64,000 nt of DNA, taken from assembly GCA_947497145.1 (NCBI GenBank), contig CANMFQ010000010.1:62001-126000 (forward strand), written 5' to 3'. The position numbers and the translations under genes were made by a program. Each line of letters begins with the position of its first letter. Positions within the stretch are counted from its first letter, which is position 1. The notes beneath the pieces are model-generated. The model ran no database searches. It was not told the DNA's origin and saw nothing but the letters and a program-made list of their open reading frames with translations. Origin of the DNA: an uncultured Flavobacteriaceae bacterium (GTDB lineage: Bacteria; Bacteroidota; Bacteroidia; Flavobacteriales; Flavobacteriaceae). Shown here piece by piece: positions 1 to 7,906 of this stretch.

Positions 1-53
1 GAATGTTTTATAGGAAAACCATTCGCTTTAATAAGCATATTTAATTGATAAAA

Positions 54-1007
54 ATGAAAAAAAATAATGCACTTACACAAGCCCGTGCGCTAACGTTACC
101 TTCTCGTGAAGCTTCACTAAAACGTGAAGCATCTGTCTCACATTTTTGGAACAGTAATCGAAAATTACTCGAAGATGCATGGGCAGAATGGGAAATAGAA
201 AACAAAGATGATATATTAATTCCTGATGAAACCTTGCTAGATCCACGTTTGCGAGAAGCTATTAATGAGGCATGGGAAAACCCAGAAAAAGAAAATGCTG
301 TTGCCGATTTATGGGAAGAAATTATTCCCGGGGTGTATTCCGCACAGTTTTTTGACCTTGATCGTTTAGCAGAATTTCGTAATTATTTAGAAGCAGTATC
401 AAACTCACAAATTCCTAAACGTGCACCCTATGGCATTCAATTAAATCGTTATGGAATTATGCTTGACCCTCGCTCAGAGGGGCATTTGGCCGCACCTAAT
501 TTTCAAAAATTTTATACTGATATAATGAACCGCTTTATGCGTCCGATTGCTCGTTTGTTACTAGGTACTTATGGTTATGATAACCAAACATTTGGGTTTT
601 CTATTCAATATAATCCAGATAAAGATAGAGATTTATATGCGCACACTGATGCTTCAGCTGCAACCTTAAATATCAATATTAACCTGCCTGATGAAGAGTT
701 TACAGGTTCGCAAGTTGATTTTCATGATAAAACCACAGGAAAAACAGTACAAACTATTTTTAAACCTGGTAAAGCAATAATCCACCGAGGTAATGTACCA
801 CATGCTACACATCCTATTATTAGCGGTCAGCGTAGTAACTTAGTGGTTTGGTTATACGGAGACCGCATGCAAATACCACGAGGTAATACAAGTAGCTATG
901 GTAGTTTTGATAACACAACACACAAAATTGATATGCAAGAAACCATTACAGCTCGCCAACGTTGGAGTATACCAAGCGCACTCAAAGATACTTTTGCGCC
1001 GTTTTAA
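54..1007 (+). CDS. 2OG-Fe(II) oxygenase family protein
   Basis: Probable 2-oxoglutarate/Fe(II)-dependent oxygenase with a C-terminal double-stranded beta-helix. The iron-binding pattern is visible: AHTDAS gives His and Asp near residues 197 and 199, the distal His lies in PHATHP near 250, and an Arg follows in SGQRSN near 260 that would bind 2-oxoglutarate. The N-terminal 90 residues are charged and have no signal peptide, so the protein should be cytoplasmic. The ORF track starts at an upstream TTG (45); the ATG at 54 (MKKNNAL) is more natural. The substrate is unknown; prolyl-hydroxylase-like and small-molecule hydroxylases share this pattern. No co-directional partner is adjacent. Confidence 0.75.
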   Translation: MKKNNALTQARALTLPSREASLKREASVSHFWNSNRKLLEDAWAEWEIENKDDILIPDETLLDPRLREAINEAWENPEKENAVADLWEEIIPGVYSAQFFDLDRLAEFRNYLEAVSNSQIPKRAPYGIQLNRYGIMLDPRSEGHLAAPNFQKFYTDIMNRFMRPIARLLLGTYGYDNQTFGFSIQYNPDKDRDLYAHTDASAATLNININLPDEEFTGSQVDFHDKTTGKTVQTIFKPGKAIIHRGNVPHATHPIISGQRSNLVVWLYGDRMQIPRGNTSSYGSFDNTTHKIDMQETITARQRWSIPSALKDTFAPF

Positions 1008-1069
1008 AAAGTTAAGGGCTATATAAAGTTTGCATCTGTTTTACAGCTAAGAGTTTTAGTCATAATAGC

Positions 1070-1120
1070 AAGGTTTCAGTAAATGATTCATAAACAAGGT
1101 GAATGATTCACTGAAGCCTT
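1070..1120. repeat. imperfect inverted repeat between oxygenase and lactonase genes
   Basis: Arms 1070-1089 and 1101-1120 are reverse complements at about 17 of 20 positions, around an 11-nt loop. The core is TTCAGT..ATTC paired with GAAT..ACTGAA. It lies just downstream of the oxygenase stop and could be a terminator, although only TTTTCC follows. It could also be an operator or transcript-processing hairpin. Confidence 0.5.
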
Positions 1121-1228
1121 TTCCACTCAAACTATACGGTTGAAAAGAAACATTTAATAGGAATGCTTTTAGCTGAACCACTTTTTTATAGATTATTAAC
1201 TGTATTTTTAGTATCAAATTTAAAATCT

Positions 1229-2362
1229 ATGAGAAAAGTGATTTATGGGCCTATTATCCTATTGATTTTAGGGTCTTTATTTTTTGTCTTGAAAACGAAT
1301 AAAACCATAGCTAAAAACAACAAAGTGCACAAACTACCAACACAAACACCATTTTATTTAGGCACATACACCAATGGCGCAAGTGAAGGAATTTATAAAT
1401 ACGCCATATCTAACGAGGGTAAATTAGCGGCTTTAGGGTTAGTCGCAAAAACAAAAAACCCTTCATTTTTATCAAAAACAGCTAACGAAAAGTATTTAAT
1501 TGCTGTAAATGAAGAAGAAGCGGGGCGCGTTACCTCTTTTAAAATCAATAAGGATAGTTTAAAATTTATTAGTGAAAGTCCATCAGGAGGCGCGCATCCT
1601 TGTTTTGTTACAGTTAATAAAAACGGTGAGGTTTTAGTCGCCAATTATACAGGCGGCAATGTTGGTTTATTAAAACTAAATGAATCTGGAGCGCTATCTG
1701 AACTCTTAGATGTGCACCAACATGTAGGAAAAAGTATTACCGAACGTCAAAAAGCGCCTCATGCACATTCTGTGTGGTTTCACCCCAATAGTGAAACAAA
1801 TATTTCAGTCGATTTAGGAACAGACGAATTGTTGTTCTCTACGATCGATCGTAAAACACAAAAATTAGTACCTACTGGACAAAACACATTAAAAATGCCA
1901 GCAGGATCTGGGCCGAGACACTTAACGTTTCATCCAAATAACGATTTTATTTATGTTATTAATGAACTGAGTTCCGCTGTAAGTTTACTTAAAAAGAATG
2001 AAAATAATGTGTATTATGTAGACGCTACATATCCCACATTGCCTAAAGATTTCAATAAAGACAATACTTGTGCTGATATACACATTTCTAAAGACGGTAA
2101 GTTTTTATATGCTTCTAACCGTGGTCATAACAGCATTGCTATTTTTTCAATTGAGAAAGAAGGGACACTGAAATTTATAACACACGAACCGACAAGGGGA
2201 GAAGGACCTCGAAATTTCGCTATTTCACCAGATAACAACTTTTTACTAGTCGCCAATCAGTATACCGACAATATCATTGCTTTTAAGCGGAATGTAACTA
2301 CCGGTACTTTAGCCTATATTTCAGAAATAAAAGCACCCAGCCCCGTTTGCATTTTGTTTTAG
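1229..2362 (+). CDS. lactonase-type seven-bladed beta-propeller protein (YbhE/Pgl-like)
   Basis: Resembles the lactonase/6-phosphogluconolactonase propeller family (PF10282). Blade motifs recur: YLGTYTNGASEGIY at the start, GGAHPCFV, GPRHLTFHPNN, ADIHISKDGKFLYASNRGHNSI and GPRNFAISPDNNFLLVANQ. An N-terminal hydrophobic segment (MRKVIYGPIILLILGSLFFV) suggests membrane anchoring or export, so a periplasmic role is more likely than the cytosolic pentose-phosphate step. The ORF track begins at 1163; I prefer the ATG at 1229 because it puts the hydrophobic segment at the N-terminus. The enzymatic substrate is inferred only from the fold. Confidence 0.8.
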   Translation: MRKVIYGPIILLILGSLFFVLKTNKTIAKNNKVHKLPTQTPFYLGTYTNGASEGIYKYAISNEGKLAALGLVAKTKNPSFLSKTANEKYLIAVNEEEAGRVTSFKINKDSLKFISESPSGGAHPCFVTVNKNGEVLVANYTGGNVGLLKLNESGALSELLDVHQHVGKSITERQKAPHAHSVWFHPNSETNISVDLGTDELLFSTIDRKTQKLVPTGQNTLKMPAGSGPRHLTFHPNNDFIYVINELSSAVSLLKKNENNVYYVDATYPTLPKDFNKDNTCADIHISKDGKFLYASNRGHNSIAIFSIEKEGTLKFITHEPTRGEGPRNFAISPDNNFLLVANQYTDNIIAFKRNVTTGTLAYISEIKAPSPVCILF

Positions 2363-2581
2363 TTGAACATCTTCTGGTTAATTCATTTATGAACTCAAGT
2401 AAATTTGACATTCGATGTATTGATGGTCTCAGCAACCATTGATAAGTACTTTCTTATTTTTTAGTGAAAGCCTTTTAATATAGGTTTTTCACGCTTTTGA
2501 CAGCACTGCAATGATCACCTAAACACTCTAAAATTCGAACCCAAAACTTAACTTCAATATACAAATCCTGAAAAACAAAGA

Positions 2582-2686
2582 AAAGAGCGCGGACAAACCA
2601 TTATTGCCGTAACTCACGATGATGAATTTGCAGACAATTGCGATCGTATTATTGAACTGTCTGATGGAAAACTCATCAGTAAATAA
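2582..2686 (+). pseudogene. ABC transporter ATPase C-terminal remnant
   Basis: In an otherwise gene-free gap one frame reads KERGQTIIAVTHDDEFADNC and then RIIELSDGKLISK before a TAA at 2684. This is the H-loop (switch histidine, VTHD) and C-terminal tail typical of LolD/MacB-type ABC ATPases. The Walker A, signature and Walker B parts are absent: the same frame has a stop at 2549-2551. It is therefore a decayed 3' end of about 35 codons, not an expressed gene. It indicates that a deletion or rearrangement removed a transporter operon here. Confidence 0.8.
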
Positions 2687-2712
2687 AATAAGGGAAATTC
2701 GACTTCATTCGC

Positions 2713-2730
2713 TAAAATTCGACTTCAGCA
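2713..2730 (+). promoter_or_regulatory. 18-bp upstream repeat, copy 1
   Basis: TAAAATTCGACTTCAGCA occurs here and identically at 4977-4994. In both places it ends 31 nt before a -7-like hexamer region (CATGTTTG at 2762-2769 here) and about 65 nt before a start codon. A degenerate half copy (AAATTCGACTTCATT) precedes it at 2696. The fixed spacing suggests an activator site at roughly -45 to -60. Confidence 0.5.
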
Positions 2731-2795
2731 ATTTTTTTCTGAAATAGAAAACGTTGAGTATCATGTTTGTGGAAATTTAAAATTTAGATTACAAT

Positions 2796-4307
2796 ATGAC
2801 AATTTTCAGAAAAGTTTGTGGCCTAGCGCTATGTTCCTTAATTTTTATGACATCGTGTAGTGATGATGACGATGTTTCAACCACTATTCCAGATGGCGGG
2901 TCGACTATCGTAGTTCCAGATTTTGTAGCTTTTAACACAGGTACAACTCCTGTTTTCCCTGAAGGGATTGAATTTGATACCGATAGAGAAGCTTTTTTAA
3001 TTTCTTCAGCTGCTAGTGGAGCAATTAATATGGTTTCAAAAGAAGGAACTGTTTCTAATTTAGTTCCAGCAAGTGTTTTTGGTGGAAGTGGTACTTTCGG
3101 ATTACAGATTGATAAAACAAACAACCGTTTATTAGCCGTAGCGAGTAATATTCAAGATCCAACGACAGCTAATTTATTCATTTTTAACTTAACAGATGGA
3201 AGCTTAATTCACAATGTAAATTTAGCTGCTTTAACCTCTGGCTTAACCTTTTCAAATGACGTAGCTGTAGATAACGATGGTAACGCTTATGTCACCAATT
3301 CTGACAAGGGAATTATCTTTAAAGTAACAATGGACGGAACGGCTTCTATTTTCTTTAACGACAGTACCTATGCGCCTTCAGATCCACAGACTGAAACGGG
3401 TTTTAATGGTATCGATTTTCACCCAAATGGTTACTTGCTTATTGTACATCGTACAACAAATAGAATTTTAAAATTAGATATTTCTAACCCTACAACACTT
3501 ACAGAAGTTTCGCTTCCTGCGGGATATATTAATGGTGGTGATGGTATTTATTTAGATAATAATGAAATGGTTGTGGTAAGTAACGGAGGCGCGCCTTTTG
3601 TAACAAAATTTGAAAGTTCAAACGATTGGAGTTCTGCTGTAGTTAGTGGTGATACCTATGCAACGGGAGATGTTTTTCCAACAACTGTTGTAAAAGTTGG
3701 TGATGAATATATGGTGAATAACTCGTATTTTAATTATCCTGCTTATGGAAATACACCTGTAAATTATTTTATTGCTAAAGCCAATTTTGATTTTGACAAG
3801 CGTTATTCTGGAACATCTCAAGAGCTGCCACGTGTCAATACGCCTATAGTTCCTTTACTGTATGGAACATCGTATCCAGCACCATTTTATGCCGATTGTA
3901 CCACAGCTATAGCCTCAGGATTACCTAATATGCAAGGCGATTGGACAGAACAAACCGTGACTGTAGCTGGAACAGAATACCCAGCAAATACAACTCCACA
4001 TAGCGAACGTATAGAGCAATGTGGTAGCAGGATTTTAGTGGTGAGTAATGGGGTGCTTCACGAAGTATTTACAGCCGACGATACAATGTACAATGGTGTA
4101 AATGATGTGAACCCAATGGGACAACAAATACATTCTAAAGGACGTTTTGAAAATAACACCTTAATCTTAACTCCTGTGTTTCCTACACAATCTGGAATTA
4201 CTTTGCCAAACGTTACCCGAGAATTGATTCAAGATGATGGCGGTAATGATGTATTGAAATTCTTTAATCCACAACTAGGATCTACTAGATATTTAGTGAA
4301 AAATTAA
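2796..4307 (+). CDS. exported beta-propeller lipoprotein (NHL/SMP-30-like)
   Basis: The N-terminus has a lipoprotein signal peptide with lipobox MTSC, followed by SDDDDV. An acidic run right after the lipid-bearing Cys is the Bacteroidota surface-export signal, so the protein is probably displayed on the outer leaflet of the outer membrane. The remaining 480 residues show propeller repeats (FPEGIEFDTDREAFLISS, DVAVDNDGNAYVTNS, NGIDFHPNGYLLIVHR, GDGIYLDNNEMVVVSNG) typical of NHL/SMP-30-like folds. No catalytic set could be assigned. It may be functionally related to the shorter lipoprotein at 7907-8908. A terminator follows directly. Confidence 0.75.
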   Translation: MTIFRKVCGLALCSLIFMTSCSDDDDVSTTIPDGGSTIVVPDFVAFNTGTTPVFPEGIEFDTDREAFLISSAASGAINMVSKEGTVSNLVPASVFGGSGTFGLQIDKTNNRLLAVASNIQDPTTANLFIFNLTDGSLIHNVNLAALTSGLTFSNDVAVDNDGNAYVTNSDKGIIFKVTMDGTASIFFNDSTYAPSDPQTETGFNGIDFHPNGYLLIVHRTTNRILKLDISNPTTLTEVSLPAGYINGGDGIYLDNNEMVVVSNGGAPFVTKFESSNDWSSAVVSGDTYATGDVFPTTVVKVGDEYMVNNSYFNYPAYGNTPVNYFIAKANFDFDKRYSGTSQELPRVNTPIVPLLYGTSYPAPFYADCTTAIASGLPNMQGDWTEQTVTVAGTEYPANTTPHSERIEQCGSRILVVSNGVLHEVFTADDTMYNGVNDVNPMGQQIHSKGRFENNTLILTPVFPTQSGITLPNVTRELIQDDGGNDVLKFFNPQLGSTRYLVKN

Positions 4308-4335
4308 AAGCAACTATTATTTCATAAAATGAAAG

Positions 4336-4370
4336 CGAAAAGGCCTTAAGTCTTTTCGGTTTTTTGTTTG
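4336..4370 (+). terminator. rho-independent terminator
   Basis: CGAAAAG (4336-4342) pairs with CTTTTCG (4352-4358) and is followed by GTTTTTTGTTTG. It lies 28 nt after the stop of the propeller lipoprotein gene. Confidence 0.75.
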
Positions 4371-4599
4371 TTTCAGAATTTATATAATTATTCAAACCTG
4401 TCCTAAATGATTTTAAATAGTTTGTTTTAATTTTCTTTTTTGCATCGCCCAAAAAAGAAACAAAAAAGTCTAGGCTTACTAAAAAGTATCTAAATTTATC
4501 ATTCGGTGTCTAAATTTTAGGAACTCGCTTTTAAAATATCGTTAAGTAGTACTACTTCGGATAGCTCAAACAGCCTAAAATTTATACGACACCTTCATT
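4371..4599. other. gene-free spacer
   Basis: AT-rich spacer with no ORF of note. It contains a purine-rich stretch, GCCCAAAAAAGAAACAAAAA, of a kind I associate with Bacteroidota intergenic repeats; no second copy was found in this window. Confidence 0.4.
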
Positions 4600-4782
4600 T
4601 CAAATTTTACGATACATTTTCGATAGGCCAATCTGGGCATTTTCATAGGCAACCCCTAAATCGTTAAAAACAATGATACATATTGTAATAACAATGGTTT
4701 TAGATAAGTCATTATAAATGTTTAGGAAGCTATTGATAATTATTCTATTTTTTACTTCGCTTGCTAATTTGTATTTCGTCAT
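4600..4782 (-). pseudogene. ParE/RelE-like toxin relic
   Basis: The minus-strand reading begins MTKYKLASEVKN, which matches the usual opening of Bacteroidota ParE-type toxins. Toxin-like homology then breaks down into a hydrophobic, low-information stretch and ends with VAYENAQIGLSKMYRKI, which resembles the ENxxxGL...Y segment near the C-terminus of ParE proteins. At 60 residues it is well short of the roughly 95-100 of intact toxins. Its start lies inside the upstream antitoxin-like reading frame, as in intact toxin-antitoxin operons. I read it as an eroded toxin gene; it is unlikely to be functional. Confidence 0.45.
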
Positions 4783-4882
4783 TTTTCAGCAAAGATTTTG
4801 ATTGTGCTAAAATTTGCGCTTTGCTATCATTAGTGAACCCACTATTTTCAGCTTTATTTAATTTAGCTTTAATCCAGTCCAT
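4745..4882 (-). pseudogene. ParD-like antitoxin C-terminal relic
   Basis: A 45-codon frame absent from the ORF track, MDWIKAKLNKAENSGFTNDS and onward to a TAG at 4745-4747. The segment KAENSGFTND followed by a Lys-rich helix looks like the toxin-binding tail of ParD-type antitoxins. The DNA-binding N-terminal half is missing, since the same frame carries a TGA 27 nt upstream of the ATG. The toxin relic starts inside its 3' end, preserving typical operon geometry. Confidence 0.4.
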
Positions 4883-4976
4883 AATTTTATGATTTGGAAT
4901 AAATATACATCAAGAACGCATCACTTTCAAATTTATAACTACCATGCGTTAAATCTCTCTTTTCGATCCCATCCGT

Positions 4977-5033
4977 TAAAATTCGACTTCAGCATTTCAA
5001 TTTTAAAAAACACTAATTTCTGCAGTAGCTTTG
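4977..5033 (+). promoter_or_regulatory. 18-bp upstream repeat copy 2 plus -7 promoter element
   Basis: The exact 18-mer TAAAATTCGACTTCAGCA (4977-4994) is followed after 31 nt by TAGCTTTG (5026-5033), a full match to the Bacteroidota -7 consensus TAnnTTTG. The DUF2147 start codon is 24 nt further on. The same arrangement precedes the gene at 2796. Confidence 0.55.
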
Positions 5034-5057
5034 TTTTCATATTGAAAATATTAAACA

Positions 5058-5423
5058 ATGAAAAAATTAAGAAATCTATTCACCTTAGCTTTAATTACAT
5101 TAGTGAGTTTCACGATTAATGCGCAATCAGAAGATAAAGTAGCAGGGGAGTACCATCTTGGTAAACAAAATACCATTATAAAAATTGCACAAGCAGATGG
5201 GGTGTATAAGGGGAAAATTATCGCTTCCGATAATCCGAAGGCTAAAATCGGGAAACAGATGGTTAAAGATTTAAAAGAAAAAGAGGGGAAATGGATGGGG
5301 AAAATCTATTCGCCAAAGCGTGAGGAATGGTACGATGCTGAGTTTGTTCCGAATGAGAAGCAGTTAATTGTAAAATTAAAGGTTGGCTTTTTTAGCAAAA
5401 CGCTGGAATGGAAAAGAAATTAA
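5058..5423 (+). CDS. DUF2147 family secreted protein
   Basis: A 121-aa protein with a clear signal peptide (MKKLRNLFTLALITLVSFTINAQ) and the small beta-barrel pattern of DUF2147: DKVAGEYHLG, DGVYKGKIIASDNP and WMGKIYSPKREEWYDAEF, closing with LEWKR. DUF2147 proteins are periplasmic and have no established biochemical role. The gene is preceded by a good promoter and the 18-bp repeat. Its stop codon overlaps the start of the next gene (TAATG), indicating translational coupling. Confidence 0.85.
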   Translation: MKKLRNLFTLALITLVSFTINAQSEDKVAGEYHLGKQNTIIKIAQADGVYKGKIIASDNPKAKIGKQMVKDLKEKEGKWMGKIYSPKREEWYDAEFVPNEKQLIVKLKVGFFSKTLEWKRN

Positions 5424-5887
5424 TGAACATTTCGCTCATTCTACCCAAAATAGTTGATAATAACTACAGGGGTCAAAACATAGCAAAATACTTCTTTTAC
5501 GTGCTTACAGTGATAACTGTTGTGCGTAGTTGTATTCATCTGCTTTCGCCTGATGGTGGTGCAGAAAGCATTGCAACCATTCCTTTAACTAACTACTCAG
5601 AGCAAGCTTCGCAATCGGTTATTTTAACTTTTGCCTTATGGGGATTGTCACAACTTATAATAGGATTATTTTATACCATTGTAGCCTTGCGTTACAAAAG
5701 TTTACTGCCGTTAATGTATATTTTTTTATGTTTTGAGTATACAATGCGACTAGTTTTAAGCATTATAAAACCAATTATAACAGAAGGTACAGCGCCTGGT
5801 AGTATTGCTAATTATATTATGATTCCATTAGGCATACTATTATTTCTGTTATCTATTAATGAAAATAAAGAGAAACAAATTATTTAA
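5423..5887 (+). CDS. small integral membrane protein
   Basis: A 154-aa protein with about four hydrophobic helices (YFFYVLTVITVVRS, SVILTFALWGLSQLIIGLFY, LLPLMYIFLCFEY, NYIMIPLGILLFLL). I do not recognise the family. The ORF track starts at 5408, but the ATG at 5423 shares its A with the TAA of the DUF2147 gene, so this start is preferred. Coupling to a DUF2147 gene suggests the two act together in the envelope; the nature of that action is unknown. Confidence 0.65.
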   Translation: MNISLILPKIVDNNYRGQNIAKYFFYVLTVITVVRSCIHLLSPDGGAESIATIPLTNYSEQASQSVILTFALWGLSQLIIGLFYTIVALRYKSLLPLMYIFLCFEYTMRLVLSIIKPIITEGTAPGSIANYIMIPLGILLFLLSINENKEKQII

Positions 5888-5970
5888 GACAGCATTGAGA
5901 CTAAGCCAATTTTTCACTACCTAATGAAAAAAAATAATATATTCCCCATCGAAATATATAGCTCATAGCA

Positions 5971-7002
5971 ATGACAAAAGCAGTTTATCGTACAATTATT
6001 CGCATCGTTCTAGTATCGTTATACGCAATATTAGTAATGCGTTTGGTGAGTTTGGCGATGCCCCACGCTGATGTATTTTTATCCATTACGTATAAAATTC
6101 TGTTTTTGTTTATTTATTTATGCTGCTTTAATTTAAACGTAGAAGGCAACTTGTATTTTGACCGTTATTTAAATAAAAAGTTGTCTTGGTTTTATGTGCC
6201 TAAAAAACGCCTTTTAATTCAATTATCCTTTCTTTTTATTTGGTCTTTTATCACCATTGGGTTGCCATTCGCGCTTTGGTATTATGCTAACGAGCATCGT
6301 GTTACGAATCCTATTAAGCCCGTTTTTATTTACATAAGTTCTGTCGTGTTTTTAATGGGGTTTATTGGGTTTACTTTAGTGACCAATTTTTTTAAGCAAT
6401 GGAAAGCCTCCTTATTAGAAACCGAATACTACAAACAAGAAAAACTAAAGGCCGACTATCGGGTATTGCAAAATCAAGTGAATCCGCATTTTTTATTTAA
6501 TAGTTTAAATGTGTTGATTTCTGAAATTAAACACGACCCCAATACTGCGGTTGAATTTACCCGAAAACTGTCTAAAGTATACCGCTATGTGTTGCAAAGT
6601 AAAAATTATGATTTGATTTCGTTGAAAGCCGAATTACAATTCATTCAATCTTTTGTTTTCTTACATAAAGTTAGAATTGGCGAAGCTTTACAATTAGAAG
6701 TTAACGTTTCAGAAGAATTATTAACACTGCAATTGCCACCTTTAACCCTTCAAATTTTAGTTGAAAACGTTATAAAACACAATGTAATCAACGAAGAAAA
6801 TAGAATGACAATTACAATAAAAAATGATGGAGATGCTACTTTGATAGTGAGTAATACTTTACACATTATAGAAAATGTAGATTCTACTTATACAGGCTTA
6901 TCCAACTTAAAAAAGCGTTTCGAATTACTTAAAAAAGACGGATTTACCTATGGCGAAAAAGAGGATCAGTTTATAGTGACCCTACCATTAATTGAAGACT
7001 AA
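5971..7002 (+). CDS. LytS/YehU-type sensor histidine kinase
   Basis: Four N-terminal transmembrane helices (residues about 10-140) are followed by the His_kinase domain PF06580. The phosphoacceptor motif is NPHFLFNSLN with His near 173, and the ATP-binding region follows (LVENVIKHNV, GLSNLKKRFELL). This class pairs with LytTR response regulators. The regulator gene begins directly after the stop codon (TAA then ATG at 7003). The signal is unknown. The membrane proteins just upstream, or the propeller lipoproteins on either side, are possible sensory partners or targets. Confidence 0.9.
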   Translation: MTKAVYRTIIRIVLVSLYAILVMRLVSLAMPHADVFLSITYKILFLFIYLCCFNLNVEGNLYFDRYLNKKLSWFYVPKKRLLIQLSFLFIWSFITIGLPFALWYYANEHRVTNPIKPVFIYISSVVFLMGFIGFTLVTNFFKQWKASLLETEYYKQEKLKADYRVLQNQVNPHFLFNSLNVLISEIKHDPNTAVEFTRKLSKVYRYVLQSKNYDLISLKAELQFIQSFVFLHKVRIGEALQLEVNVSEELLTLQLPPLTLQILVENVIKHNVINEENRMTITIKNDGDATLIVSNTLHIIENVDSTYTGLSNLKKRFELLKKDGFTYGEKEDQFIVTLPLIED

Positions 7003-7776
7003 ATGATAAACGTATTAATTATAGAAGATGAAATTCCTGCACAACGCTTGCTAAAAGAGACCTTGCAGGAAATACCCATTAAAACCGAAGTTATAGGCTG
7101 TTTAAACAGTATAAAAGCCGCTGTGGAATGGTTGCAAAACAATCCGCATCCCGAAGTTGTGTTGTTAGACATCCAATTATCTGACGGATTAAGTTTCGAA
7201 ATTTTCAAAAAAGTACCTGTTGAAAGTACCATTATATTTACCACCGCTTTTGATGAATATGCCATACAAGCCTTTAAAGTAAATAGTATTGATTACCTGT
7301 TAAAGCCCATTGAAAAAGACGAATTACAAGCCGCTTTTGAAAAATTTGAGCAGTACAACAAACCCTTAATTCAAGAGCAAAATGCCAATATCGATTTTAA
7401 AGCTTTGGCGCATCTTATAAAAAATGAACAAACGGAGTATCGTAAACGTTTTTTAATTCAATCGAACGAATCGTTTTTTCATCTTTCGGTGAATGACATC
7501 GCCTTCTTTTACAGTATGCAAGGCGTTACTTTTGCGGTGACTTTCGAGAAAAGAGAATATCCAATAAATTTTTCGTTAGAAAGTTTAAAAGAGCAATTAC
7601 ATCCAGATACTTTTTTTAAAATCAACCGTCAATTTATTGTGTGTATTGATGCCATAAAAAGAGTGCATTCTTATTTTAATGGCAAATTAAAACTCGAAAT
7701 AAAACCTTTACACACAGAAGATATCATAATTGGTAAAGACAAGGCAGCAGCGTTTAAACGGTGGATGGATCGGTAA
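7003..7776 (+). CDS. LytTR-family response regulator
   Basis: The N-terminal receiver domain has acidic residues in IIEDE, the phosphorylation site Asp near residue 56 (VVLLDIQLSDG), and the conserved Lys in LLKPI. A C-terminal LytTR DNA-binding domain spans roughly residues 150-255 (FFKINRQFIVCIDAI, RVHSYFNGKLKLEI). It forms a no-gap operon with the kinase at 5971. LytTR proteins bind direct repeats near -45 to -80 of their targets. The 18-bp repeats at 2713 and 4977 lie in that range, which makes this regulator a candidate for them; this is inference only. Confidence 0.9.
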   Translation: MINVLIIEDEIPAQRLLKETLQEIPIKTEVIGCLNSIKAAVEWLQNNPHPEVVLLDIQLSDGLSFEIFKKVPVESTIIFTTAFDEYAIQAFKVNSIDYLLKPIEKDELQAAFEKFEQYNKPLIQEQNANIDFKALAHLIKNEQTEYRKRFLIQSNESFFHLSVNDIAFFYSMQGVTFAVTFEKREYPINFSLESLKEQLHPDTFFKINRQFIVCIDAIKRVHSYFNGKLKLEIKPLHTEDIIIGKDKAAAFKRWMDR

Positions 7777-7843
7777 ATGCGTTTTCTAATTCAGAGCAGA
7801 GCGTAATAAAACCAAAATATGCGTTAGGGTTTAGCGAATAAAT

Positions 7844-7881
7844 AAAAAGTGATTGATCTATTAAGACCAACCACTTTTTTT
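7844..7881. terminator. bidirectional terminator
   Basis: AAAAAGTGATTG (7844-7855) pairs with CAACCACTTTTT (7868-7879) with one mismatch. The A-run on one side and T-run on the other can stop transcription from both convergent genes, the regulator on plus and the lipoprotein on minus. Confidence 0.75.
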
Positions 7882-7906
7882 GTTATAAATTGTTTATTGT
7901 TATGAT

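Noticed and set aside
4889-5119. 76-aa plus-strand ORF before the DUF2147 gene
   Set aside because: Overlaps the DUF2147 start in another frame and covers its promoter; no domain.
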